A DNA stretch of 64,000 nucleotides from Cladopsammia gracilis (lineage: Eukaryota > Cnidaria > Anthozoa > Scleractinia > Dendrophylliidae). Where the stretch lies: the NCBI GenBank assembly GCA_022457155.1, contig JAJGOT010000003.1, positions 2,833,501-2,897,500 of the forward strand, in the 5' to 3' direction. Every line of letters starts with the position of its first letter. The stretch's first letter is position 1. The notes beneath the pieces are model-generated. The model saw only the letters and a list, made by a program, of their open reading frames with translations. It searched no databases and was not told the origin of the DNA. The position numbers were made by a program, and so were the translations under genes. This document shows, one piece after another, positions 1 through 10,000 of this stretch.

Positions 1-213
1 GTCAAGGTTTGTCATGTGTAGATGCATCTCTTTGAGAATGTTGGCTATGTGATTGAGACAAGTGTGGAGAGGCTTAAAGAAAAGGACTTCATTGTCTTGT
101 AGATTAAGCACATCACTAGTGAATGCTGCTGTGCTTCAAACAGCAAAGCAGGTATTTGGCTTGCTCCTCTCAGTAGATTAGTAAGCCTTTCTGTTGCCAT
201 GTGAGAATTACAG
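1..213. other. No recognisable feature
   Basis: I see no coding exon, RNA gene or clear repeat in this opening stretch; the first recognisable element begins at 214. Confidence 0.4.
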
Positions 214-403
214 AATAGGCCATTTGCACGATGACGTCATTTGACTACTACTACCAGAATTCATTTCGCTTTTCCTTTCTTATTTAAATTTTGTAATCCC
301 AGTGCGGTTTAAATAACAATAGCCCTAATTTGCACTACAAAACAAAAAACTGAAGGATTCTGGTAGTAGTAGTCAAATGACGTCATCGTGCAAATGGCCT
401 ATT
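214..403. mobile_element. MITE with 47-bp terminal inverted repeats
   Basis: The arms at about 214-260 and 357-403 are near-perfect inverted copies, beginning AATAGGCCATTTGCACGATG and containing TGACGTCA. They flank roughly 95 bp of AT-rich DNA. There is no coding capacity, so this is a non-autonomous fold-back or MITE element. A decayed copy of the same family lies at about 14700-14850 in ACOX3 intron 1. Confidence 0.75.
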
Positions 404-410
404 AAGACCC

Positions 411-1830
411 TTAATTAACCCCTCTTGATTTTAACTCTACCCTGATATCTTCAACTTTGAGGGATTTGAATAGACCAGTAGCATCAGATTTTCCAAACTT
501 CCTTTTCAGTACCAGGTTTTGCTTTTCTTTACGAGTTTGGTACTTTTGGTAGGCCATGTAATGATATTCACTAGCCCGTCTCATATCTCCACCACACCCA
601 GAGCAACCAAAATGCCCACCTTTCTGTGTGCCGTCCTCAAATTCTACAGCTGGGTTGTTGCCATTCATGAATCGCATCTTATCTCTAAGCTCAACTGGTT
701 CATCTTCGTCTGGAACTTCAAGTTGAACTTCAGTAAATAGAAGTCGAGGTCATGGCTGGTTTTGACTTAAAAAATTCCTTTATTATTTGCCCTCCATTGG
801 GTGGTGTTGCATCATTGACATTTCCTCTGATTCCATACATGTTTGCCTTTTCAGACTAGCAGGTTCATGGGGCCAGCTCCTCACATCATCCAAAAGCTGT
901 TCAGTGTTCCCTGAGACGTCTTTGGGAATATGCGAGCATTCCTTCATGTCAGGTGGGTTTGTCTCTAGTCGATATAATTTTGGCCTGTTGTACCGTTTCA
1001 AAAGATTGATGAATTGTTTGGTTTGCCCTCTCAGCCAAATATATTCTATGAGCTAAATGAGAATTTACATCATTTTCTTTCCGTACAGATTCAACATGTT
1101 TTTTTTTTCCAAACGAAAAAGGGGTTTGCTTCTCCTGGAGGTTTAACTGTGGTATTACAAGCAATACCTCATTAAATGACTTGCCCAAATGTTCTATGCA
1201 TGTCTTGTCATATGTTGAAAAGATCATTTCTCCAACAGCTTTGAGTCCTCTTTGGGGACATGGTTTGTTGATCTGTTTTTCATGTCAGTAAAAGGGTCCT
1301 TAGGCTTATTTTTGTTTTGTTTGCTTTCAGGAAATTTTTCATGGAGACAGGCATGGAAACTTTTGCAGCACTTGAAGTTTTGAAGGCTGTCCTGGTTTCG
1401 TCCAAGTTGTGTTGTTTTGGCCCATTTTGCAGAGGAAAACTGTAAAAAAATAGGCTTTCTTGTCCGCTTTTTGTTTCCATTGCGATATTTTGCCATCAAT
1501 GTTTTTGTAGCTCTTCATAAATGTAACTATTGATGTAATTTTTACGGTACTTTCTGTTAAAAATGTCATTAATATTTTATGACTAGTGATTCCATATTGG
1601 AAGTGAAGTGCTGCCACATTTGGAAGCCTTAAAGGGACTATTTTGCGAGATCTGTCACGCTGGCTAAGAATTTCAAATTTATACCATCGCCGTGGAATTG
1701 GGCAAAATTCTTCAGTTCTGCCATGCTGTGCACTCCGAAAGGTCTCTTTTTCCCACATGTAAATAATCTATTTGTCTTGATTTCGTGTCGGTTATTTTCC
1801 CGATTCCGATTGCGACCCAAAATATTTGAC
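411..1830 (-). pseudogene. Decayed element-like ORF with a SAP-like end
   Basis: On the minus strand, overlapping open segments in shifted frames run from about 1820 down to a stop at 411. The last segment reads ...MRFMNGNNPAVEFEDG..., then a CSGCGG zinc-knuckle-like motif, then LKVEDIRVELKSRG, which resembles a SAP DNA-binding motif. An acidic stretch (EVPDEDEPVELRD) precedes it. Frames break near 680-780, 1000 and 1220-1340, and I see no splice sites that would repair them, so I call it a pseudogene. The upstream part (1600-1830) is similar to a plus-strand segment at about 9120-9330, which argues for a dispersed repeat rather than a host gene. The family is not assigned. It could be a fragment of a cnidarian DNA transposon or a multi-copy unknown gene. 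Confidence 0.45.
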
Positions 1831-2209
1831 TCTGAAAATATGTTTCTTATACTTCTATGAAGAATAATCTTTTATATAGAGCAGTTGAAGGTTTTTTTGG
1901 AATTAATATTGCATAAAAAATGTAGAATTTATTTGATGACAGAAAAAAGGTAAGAAATTTTGTTTTCAAGAAAGAAAAATTGAGAAAATTTAAAAAAAAA
2001 GGGAAAATGTTGAAGATGCTTGTAATAACACGAGTTCTAGACTTACGCAAATAAAAAAATAACATACACAGGAAAAAAGCCAAACCCCTACAGGACTAGC
2101 CTGCGAGCAAACTCTGCTGGGTTAAAGGGAATTAAAAAGCCCCTCTTATTCCTCCCAAAGAGAAAGATCACGAGCGAGCGAGCCGATGGAAAACTGTCAC
2201 CCTCGGCTC
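1831..2209. other. AT-rich spacer
   Basis: A/T-rich sequence with A and T runs and no credible coding exon. Near 2095 it carries a GCCTGCGAGCAA segment that recurs in inverted or direct form near 4761-4862 and 30868, apparently a dispersed repeat edge. Confidence 0.4.
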
Positions 2210-2720
2210 GCTTCGCTCCTGGCGTGCGTTTCTTAAAACTCCCGAACACATTTCGGGCCCGAAAGCTGTTATTAACTCGTGGATACGCGCAAGCGTAATG
2301 AACGGGTTATCCCCAACGGTTCTGGCGTGCATTTCTCAAAACTCCCGAAGACATTTCGGGCCCGAAAGCTGTTTTTTAAATTCAGTTTCTAACGAATGAT
2401 GTTGGAGTTGTCAACCAGCAAACCAACCCAACTTGTGCAGTAAACGTGAGATTTTATTGTTTTGCTTTCAAAAGTAACAAAAATTGGATATTTGTTGTAA
2501 ACATTTTGTTTATACAACTTTCTGGACTCATACAGCAGTCCAGAGGGAATGGCACGAACGGGACTCATAGGCCCCATGCAAGGTGCCATCCCTTCCCAAT
2601 CCCACAACCCGCAAGGTTAACCACACCACCGGGGTCTACGTCACATAACATAGCTTTTCGGGGCCGAACACTTTTTGGGAGCTTTGAGAAACGCATACCT
2701 GGCCTTTCTTTTTGCCCTAT
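2210..2720. repeat. Repeat cluster with direct and inverted 50-bp modules
   Basis: A module of about 50 bp (CTGGCGTGCGTTTCTTAAAA followed by CTCCCGAA and CATTTCGGGCCCGAAAGCT) occurs at about 2219 and again at about 2323. A diverged inverted copy is at about 2650-2712. The arrangement suggests a non-autonomous mobile element with a partly duplicated arm. A 144-codon open frame crosses it on the plus strand but shows no recognisable protein features. Confidence 0.5.
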
Positions 2721-3295
2721 CCCGCCCCTAACCAGAAGGCCTGTTTACAGGCTACTCCGTGATCCGCGTCTCATACCCACGAACCATGCCATTTACCCGC
2801 GACCCGCAAAGATGAGTTACTCTTATAGGACTGATACTACCTCGTATAAACCAACCGCGGTACTAGAGACAACAAACTAACTTTACCGTTCAAGAACAGG
2901 CACAGAATCACGCGCACGTGGTACAGAAAGTTACATAATTATCGACTGGAAATTGGCTCTTATTTTTCAAACACTTTGCTCGATTCTCTTATCAACTTTC
3001 CCGATTATGGCTCCAGCTATAACATAGCCTGTGCAGGCTCACTGACAATAAGATAATGTTGTTTCAGTTCTAACGTAACGGATTTCTGTTGCGTCAACTT
3101 TCTTTAAGGCGCACATTTAGAGCTGGTCCAGCAAAGGGTGTCCGCTTAGAGGGTACTTAGAGAGCGTACAGACACAGTTCTGTACAATGGAACCCGCCCA
3201 CGTTCCCACCCACCTCTGGGTATGTACTTGGTGTATCCCTTATTATTATGTATTTAAACACTTAGTTTCTATTTCAGTAGAAAAAGAAGATAAAA
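2721..3295. other. Spacer, nothing recognised
   Basis: Unique-looking DNA of mixed composition, without exon-like open frames bounded by splice sites and without clear repeats. Confidence 0.35.
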
Positions 3296-3299
3296 ACAG

Positions 3300-3368
3300 C
3301 AGAATAGGGAATCGAACCCGGGCCGTAAGATCTGCTCCATGCACACTATCCACTACACCACCGAGGAC
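3300..3368 (-). repeat. tRNA-derived pseudogene or SINE head
   Basis: Read on the minus strand this has an A-box-like TGGTGTAGTGG and a B-box-like GGTTCGATTCC at tRNA spacing. The acceptor stem does not pair and the T stem pairs only over about 3 bp. It is therefore a tRNA-derived SINE head or tRNA pseudogene rather than a working tRNA. Confidence 0.5.
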
Positions 3369-3429
3369 TAGCTGCCAGAAACTGTAATTTTTAAGGGATA
3401 TAAGATAAATACCGTCGGCCGATCAGGCT

Positions 3430-4255
3430 AAAACTGAAGGACTTGAGAAGGCAAAGTACAAACGAGGAAAATCAACAAGGCAGCTATCACAACACTTTTG
3501 GGTCGTAAATCGTAAGTGAAACAACTGTGAAAAGAAAACTTTTCAGTTCGAACCGTAACATGACATTCGTTCAAGACGGGCCACCATCTCACACAGCTAA
3601 GGCCACGCAAACATGCATGATGGTGCGAAACAAATTTGCCCAATTTTATCGAGACAGCAGAGTGGCCAGCCAATTCACCAGACATGAACTCCACCGAGAA
3701 TCTTTGGAGTATAATAGATGAATTCACATTCAAAGATCCTATCCCGAAGAACATGAAGAAACTGAAACGGCGGCTCAAACTACAACCGTGGTCAATACAT
3801 TTGGGACACTTGGCATATTTCCATTCATATCTGAAGAAAATCCTTACCCCTCCCCCTCCTCGGGTAAAAGGTTGAGACAGAGAAATAAAAAAAACATTTT
3901 CAACATCTACTACAGTTGACAGACTTCAACCTTATCCGGGGGCAGCGGGGGAATAGAGATTTAAGTTGTTTAATTTTCACTTTACTTGGAGTGTCCCTAA
4001 ACATTCTGACCAGTGTTGTAGCATGGGCAAACGTCCCGTTTTCCACGCTACAAGAATTATGACACTCCATGCCGGAACGGCTACGAAATGTGATAAAAAA
4101 ATAATAGAGGCCACTCGGGCTACTGAAACTACGTATGAAAATAGTGTACATTACAGTTAAGAACTGCTGGTATTTTGATGCATTTATCGCTTGTAAATCA
4201 AAAGTTATTTTAATATAAATCAGAGGAACGAACTTTTGGGACACCTTGTACACCT
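3430..4255 (+). pseudogene. Tc1/mariner-type transposase remnant
   Basis: A helix-turn-helix-like piece (KYKRGKSTRQLSQHF) near 3450-3500 is followed by a DDE-domain piece: FVQDGPPSHTAKAT at about 3562-3605, then in a shifted frame EWPANSPDMNSTENLW at about 3658-3705. QDGxxxHTAKA and WPANSPDxNxxENLW are the second-Asp and third-acidic-residue regions of Tc1/mariner transposases. The middle of the protein is missing and at least two frameshifts are present, so it is dead. At about 4231-4252 lies GAACTTTTGGGACACCTTGT, which read in reverse resembles the ACAAGGTGTCCCAAAAGT ends common in mariner-like elements. I could not find a matching left end. Confidence 0.7.
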
Positions 4256-5755
4256 TAAAAGGTGTGTATGTGCATGTATAGACAGCTCGACGTTTTTAGC
4301 GGTTGCCTTACTATATGTACAACCACAGACCGTGCGGCCTGATATGAGGGGCAGCTACAGCATTAAAACTTGCTGATCCCCCTTCCGTTCTTCTAAACAT
4401 CGTCCAACCCACCCCCTCCCCCCCCCCCCCCCCCGCGATAAATAATTACGGTCCCTTATTTAACTGCCCTCTTGTTTTTTGTTGTTCCCCTTTTGTATCA
4501 CTCTTGTAAATAATTACAAATTCCAATTCTAAAGTGCCGTGTCTGTGATGAAAATGCAGAGGCGGGATCCACGAAGGGACGTAATGGCGGGGGGTGGGGG
4601 GTGGGGTGGGGGAGAGGTTCGCATAAAGAAAACTGAAGGGAATCGGGAACGTCCCCATGTCCCTACCTTATATGTTCACGCATACAAGTACCTAATAACT
4701 CCTTTGGTAAGTATGGAAAGATGTAATGCTGCACATCACTTCGACAGCTTCCGACTGTAACCTGCAAGCAAGCTCTCGGGCTCAGGGGTTGATGGAGGGG
4801 TGGAGGGGGGGAAGCCTTTTCCCTCCACTCTCCCAACCCCCGCCCCCGAGCTTGCTTGCAGGCTACTTCAACCGCAAAGGCGAGCAAAGCATGAGAACGC
4901 GAGGAAAGACGGATGATTCCCTCGACTCCCTATAAGGCGAATTTGGGAAGACAATGACAATTTGGCAACTTTTGCTCATGGCATGAAACAATCACGCAAA
5001 TACAAGGCCAAACTGTAAAGAAAAATATTCAGTTTTTATTGAATCACACTACTAAGACATAACTACATAATTTATCCCAAAGACGTTTTTTAAACGATAC
5101 TATATTATTATTATTATTAATAGTTATCAGTAAGAAACAATATATGATCTGATATTATCTACTGGTTAATTATTTGCAGATATTTTTCAAATAATAAGTG
5201 TCATGTTCTCTTGGCGTTATCTGTAAATCACTTAGAAGAACCTTGGGCCACAATCAAAAATTCAAGAAAAATCCCAAATTTCATTTTGCACAAGGCTGAA
5301 AAAGACATGGTACCATAGAAAAGTCTTATTACGATGCGATGCGCCTTACCGTGAGTACCAAACTAACTTTTTTTACAAGTTTTCAACTAATTCTTATAAT
5401 TATTTTTGTAACTGTGGATAGGTGTTAAGCAATGAAGTGAATAAAATCTTCGTATTTTGCAACTAACTTTACACTCCTGTGAAAAACTAGAAGCGAGATG
5501 ATTACGTTTGATCGTGCTCAACTTAGCGAGGAGGCGTGCACGTGCCCGTCAATAGAGTTTATTACGGTGATGAACCAAGGCAAAATATAAAGGGTTTATA
5601 TGGAGTCATCAGAGAATAACGGTGCCAATATCTCACCCCCAAAGGCAATAAGATGCTAATTTTTGGCAAGCGGGCATTTTTCGTCATGCCCTTTCCGAAT
5701 ATCTAATCAAATCCCATAATTTCACAAATTTAAGTTTTTGTGACGTCACACTTTA
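4256..5755. other. Non-coding spacer with homopolymer tracts
   Basis: Contains a poly-C run near 4410-4434, a G-rich tract near 4588-4614 that could form a quadruplex, and an inverted repeat with arms at about 4761-4775 and 4848-4862 (GCAAGCAAGCTC type) around a purine-rich loop. From 4940 to 5755 I see only AT-rich sequence, including a TTA microsatellite near 5104-5120. Confidence 0.45.
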
Positions 5756-6071
5756 CATGGTTCGTACAACTTCAGACAAATAAAACTGGTGCATGAAATC
5801 GAGGCAAAGATTACAATTTTGCTTCATGTACGCATTCACTTATTATGGCGACATATTTTCGGATTTTAAAAGTCGCTGGTGGTCAAATTTTTCGTAGTAA
5901 AATCATTTAATTTATCAGAAAAGTGATAGGGCGTACATAAAGTCCTACATTTTAAGGACTTTTCAAGACCTAATGAAGAAATCAAGTACTTTTCAAGGAC
6001 CTTAACCAAATTCAAGGACTTTTCAAGACGACTGCTAAAATTCAAGACCTTTTCAAGATTGTACGAACCAT
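5756..6071. mobile_element. Short TIR element with internal CAAGGACTTTTC repeats
   Basis: The ends are CATGGTTCGTACAA at 5756 and its inverse TTGTACGAACCATG ending at 6071. CTTTA is present on both outer sides, a possible 5-bp target-site duplication. The right half (5950-6055) has three or four direct copies of a CAAGGACTTTTCAAGAC-like motif. It is non-coding, and I infer a non-autonomous DNA transposon. Confidence 0.6.
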
Positions 6072-6273
6072 GCTTTAGTACTCTATTGAATTTGCTTTCT
6101 CTGATTGGCTAACTTGAACAAACGTTTATTGGGTGCTCACAGTAAGGCGCATCGTACTGTAAAGAGTTTTTATTTGTTAAGATTCGATCCATCCACAGGC
6201 AGAGCCACATTTCGCGATCCTGGCTGCGGAAGAAAAACGCTTTGTGTTTTACACTGTAAATCATTGACAGATG

Positions 6274-6891
6274 GAGAGGTTTTCATTGAGTGTTGTTAAG
6301 AAAAATACATCATTTTCTCTCGGTGTCGCAAAACCAAAACCGAAACCAAAATAATTACTTTGGTCAATCACAACAGAGGCAGACAATCCAACAAACCAAT
6401 CAGAACAGAGGCAGGCGATCCAATGAACCAATCAGAACAGAGGCAGACAATCCAATGAACCAATCAGAACAAAGGCAGACAATCCAATGAACCAATCAGA
6501 ACAGAGGCAGACAATCCAATGAACCAATCAGAACAGAGGCAGACAATCCAATGAACCAATCAGAACAGAGGCAGACAATCCAATGAACCAATCAGAATAG
6601 AGGCAGGCGATCCAATGCACTAATTACAACAGAGGCAGACAATCCAATGAACCAATCAGAATAGAGGCAGGCGATCCAATGAACCAATCACAACAGAGGC
6701 AGGCGATCCAATGAACCAATCAGAACACGGAGCAAATTCCTGAAGCCAGCGCCAAGCGTGGGAAAACTCGTGCGAGCAGGTTACAATAAAAATTGGTTTG
6801 GGGTTCTACTTCTGTTTGGTCACAAAGTGTAGCAATGCAAAACCAAAAGCAAGGTACAGAATTACTTTTGACACTCAAATGAAAACCACTT
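6274..6891. mobile_element. MITE (TAGAGCGG-end family) with internal expansion
   Basis: Left end GAGAGGTTTTCATTGAGTGT and right end ACACTCAAATGAAAACCACT are inverted. The inner landmarks (AAAACCAAAACC, GCGCCAAGCGTGGGAAAAC, GTAGCAATGC) are shared with copies at about 19106-19404, 21284-21505, 27378-27640 and 47608-47999. Those copies are about 230-400 bp. This one is about 618 bp because an internal 32-bp segment is repeated 11 times. It lies just beyond the 3' end of HSD17B4. Confidence 0.75.
6371..6722. repeat. 32-bp minisatellite, 11 units, CCAAT-rich
   Basis: Eleven consecutive units of 32 bp with consensus AACAGAGGCAGACAATCCAA then TGAACCAATCAG. Most units carry two CCAAT pentamers. Unit variants (GGCGATCC versus GACAATCC; the diverged eighth unit) are interspersed, which suggests several rounds of expansion. 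Confidence 0.9.
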
Positions 6892-7089
6892 TTTTTGTTT
6901 TTTTTTTGGCTTTACCTAACACAGAACAACCAAACTTCAAATGATTAAATTTTTTTTATAATTTCCTTGCATTATAACTACTTAAACTGTCTCGAATCAT
7001 TTGAAACTTGTACAGTTAAAACTTGGAATCAACTTGGAGTTTGACAGTGAGAACGAAACATCCCACAATGTGCGGATTTCTCAAACCGA

Positions 7090-10000
7090 TTACATCTTGG
7101 CACGGTCCTTGAAGAGCTGACCCAACTTTGCAGTGAGCATTACGTTACCTTTGACTTTCAACTTCCCCTTCATGAACAACTGCTGTGGATTTGCTTTTCC
7201 CGAAGCAATAGCAGCCAAATCATCATCTTCCACAGTTATGATGCAGTCAGGCTTGCCTTGTTTGCATCGACCCACCGTCACAGAGCCAGGCCCAGTTTTG
7301 AGGTCCACAATCCATTGACCAGCAGTCTTTCCTTCTTTTGTCACATTCCACTCAAAAATGCCGTTGACCTTCCTGACAAGGTCGGGGTGATCTGAGATTC
7401 GTTTGCTGATTTCACTGAAAAGAACTTCACTCTTGAGGCCTGACTTGCTTGGGCGCGTCTCTAATGCATTCACATCCTGTTGAGACAAGGGGATGAATAA
7501 ATCCTTTCAGTTATATAATGGTTGCAGGTCCGGTACACAAAATGATTCACGTTGTAAGAGTGGCATAAACCAGATTTAAACAAGAAAAACTCACTGGAAT
7601 TGTTTTTTTGGCATCAGCAATGTTCTTCAAGTCAACATAACCTCCTGACAACACCAAATGACCATTCTCAACCACTTTGCACTGGAAGAAAATTCTGTTG
7701 CCATCCCTCCACATATCTGTTTGAATTGTCTGCCCGGGGTAGACTGGCTTAGAAAACCTTGTCTTGATGGCCTTGAATTTAGTGACATCATTATTGGCAT
7801 ACTGTTTTAGGACATGACGTGCAGCAAAACCAAACGAACAAAGGCCATGAAGGATTGGAGTTGAAAAACCTGTTTGAGTAAAAGGAAAAAAATAGTTTGG
7901 AATTCAAAAGCTACCACATTTACTCAAAAAAGCCTCACCCTGAATTGAGCACTGCCCCCAAATAAGCCCCACACCCTGCAGCAATGGGGTTTAAGATAAA
8001 ACACTCTTCAGCTTTTTAAAACATTTGAAGACTAATCTGCCTGGATTTCCTGTGAACAATTCACAGTCAGGTATAAGAAGTCACTGGTAACTTATGACAA
8101 GAGTATAGACAGGATGGTGCCATAGGTCCAAAAGACAGTGTCAATACAACAAAATTAATTTACAGGCCACCATTCATACTCCCTCTGACTCCCTCCTTAG
8201 AGTTAGACTAATTGCGTCGACAAAGGAGACGCTCCCTAATCTCGTCGGCTAGGCGGAACGAATCGAGAAAAGTGTTGGTACCAAATCTGCGCCATCTTGA
8301 AATGTTACAAAAGTATCCAGCATGCTTAGCATGTCGTCTAGGCGGAACAAATCGAGAAAAGTGTTGGTACCAAATCTGCGCCATCGTAAAATGTCACAAT
8401 AGTATCCAGCATTCCCAGCGCGTGGAAATCAGGCATCATCCTGGGGAGCTGGGGTTCTGAAATGTCACATCTCTATTTGTCTTTATTTAATTTCAGATAT
8501 TTTCCCGATTTTGGAATCGTACGGCTCAATATCTCAATGCCTACTAAAAGTATGTAGTGGAAAAATTGGACGAAGGTTCTTCTCCGGACCAAGTAAGTTG
8601 TTGGGTCTCTTTCTCAAGCAAGAAGTTATTGGATTTTCCTCACTACTGTTCTGGTATGTTTTGAATGTTCTATTTTGATTTTGCTGTGGTTCTCTGCCTG
8701 ATTTGGGAAGCTTTCACCTCAATACCGACATCGTTCTTCGTGATGTTCTTTGGTACGGTGCAATTCCCTGTATGTCTTGTAGCAATAATTCACTGACTGG
8801 CTGCACCAGGTGACCGCAGATTAACTTTACTGTGCTCGAAATTGCGCCTGTATTGGGCCCATTTGTGACTAAAGATTCTGCAGTTTTGTTACTAAAACTT
8901 GTCTAGCTAATAAAGGAATTATACTCATTAGACTTGTGTCTTACTTGCAACTGGTAGTTGTAATTTTATCCGAAAAAATCCTGCAAAATTCACGTTGAAT
9001 GTTGCGTGACTTAATCGTTGATTTCATGTTTATCACGGGAACACTTTTTCAGGCTTTCTCAGAAATTTTCTCATTTCTGGTTTCGGTATTAGTACATGTA
9101 CTGAGGAGTATGATTTCAAAATCAGAGAAATAACCGAAATGAAATCAAGACAAATATACTATTTATATGTCGGAAAAATCTGAGACCTTTCGGAGTACAC
9201 AGCATGGCAGGATTTTGCCCGATCCCACGGCGATAGCGTGAATTTGTTTGATGTCGGCCCGACGTCTTTGCCTGCATGACATATCTCGCGACATAGCCCT
9301 TTTAAACAGTGGCAGCATTAATTCATGAAACTAAGGTACTAGGTCAAGACGAGGTGCCACGGGATAAGGAGATGCACTATAATCTATGATTACTACTAGT
9401 TACTATTATTATGGCTGCCATTAGAAGCTGGCAAACAGGCTTTATGGTTGGCACAATAAGTATTGCAGTGAACATGACCAAGAGTGTGAAAATGACTAAA
9501 TAACAACACTTTTCTAACACTTTTCTTGTGTAGCCAGCAACTCAAAGCTCAACAGCAACAGTCCTGCACATAATGCAATGTTCCGTGCAATGTTGCATGT
9601 CCAGGTCTTTCAATGCTTATTGGCCAGCAAAAGTTTTTTATGCTCATGAAATAACTTAATAATCATTAACTGGCAATAAAATTAGCCTTATTTATATTTC
9701 TACTAATACTGTACAGCTGTACCTCCCATCTGGGCAAAATCACGATCAATGTGAATTGGATTGTAATCTCCATTCAGCCGATAAAATGCTGCTTGGCTGC
9801 TGCTTGTCTTCTCTTGGATGCTAGCATCAGGTGCACGGCTGGGTGTGGGAACAAGTCGCTTGGCATGATCAGACTGTCTTTTTCCTCCAAATCCTCCAGC
9901 ACCTCCAATAAAGATTGAGAACTGATTGAAGCATACAGCTTCTCCTTTGTCATCATTTGAGGTGACGTTGATGAGCAGCAAAGCACCTTTTCCTTTGTCC

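Larger units (their letters stand above)
7870..9722. other. HSD17B4 intron 3, repeat content
   Basis: This 1.85-kb intron holds an 89-bp tandem duplication (8252-8418), a long-TIR element (about 8471-9163), and right after it a segment similar to the 1600-1830 pseudogene region. I see no additional exon. Confidence 0.6.

Noticed and set aside
2446..2880. 144-codon plus-strand ORF
   Set aside because: It runs through a repeat cluster, shows no domain, and has no splice or codon support.
6290..6490. Gln/Asn-rich ORF
   Set aside because: Translation of the 32-bp CCAAT minisatellite and MITE interior, not a gene.
6371..6722. CRISPR-like array
   Set aside because: The 32-bp units are contiguous with no unique spacers and the genome is eukaryotic.
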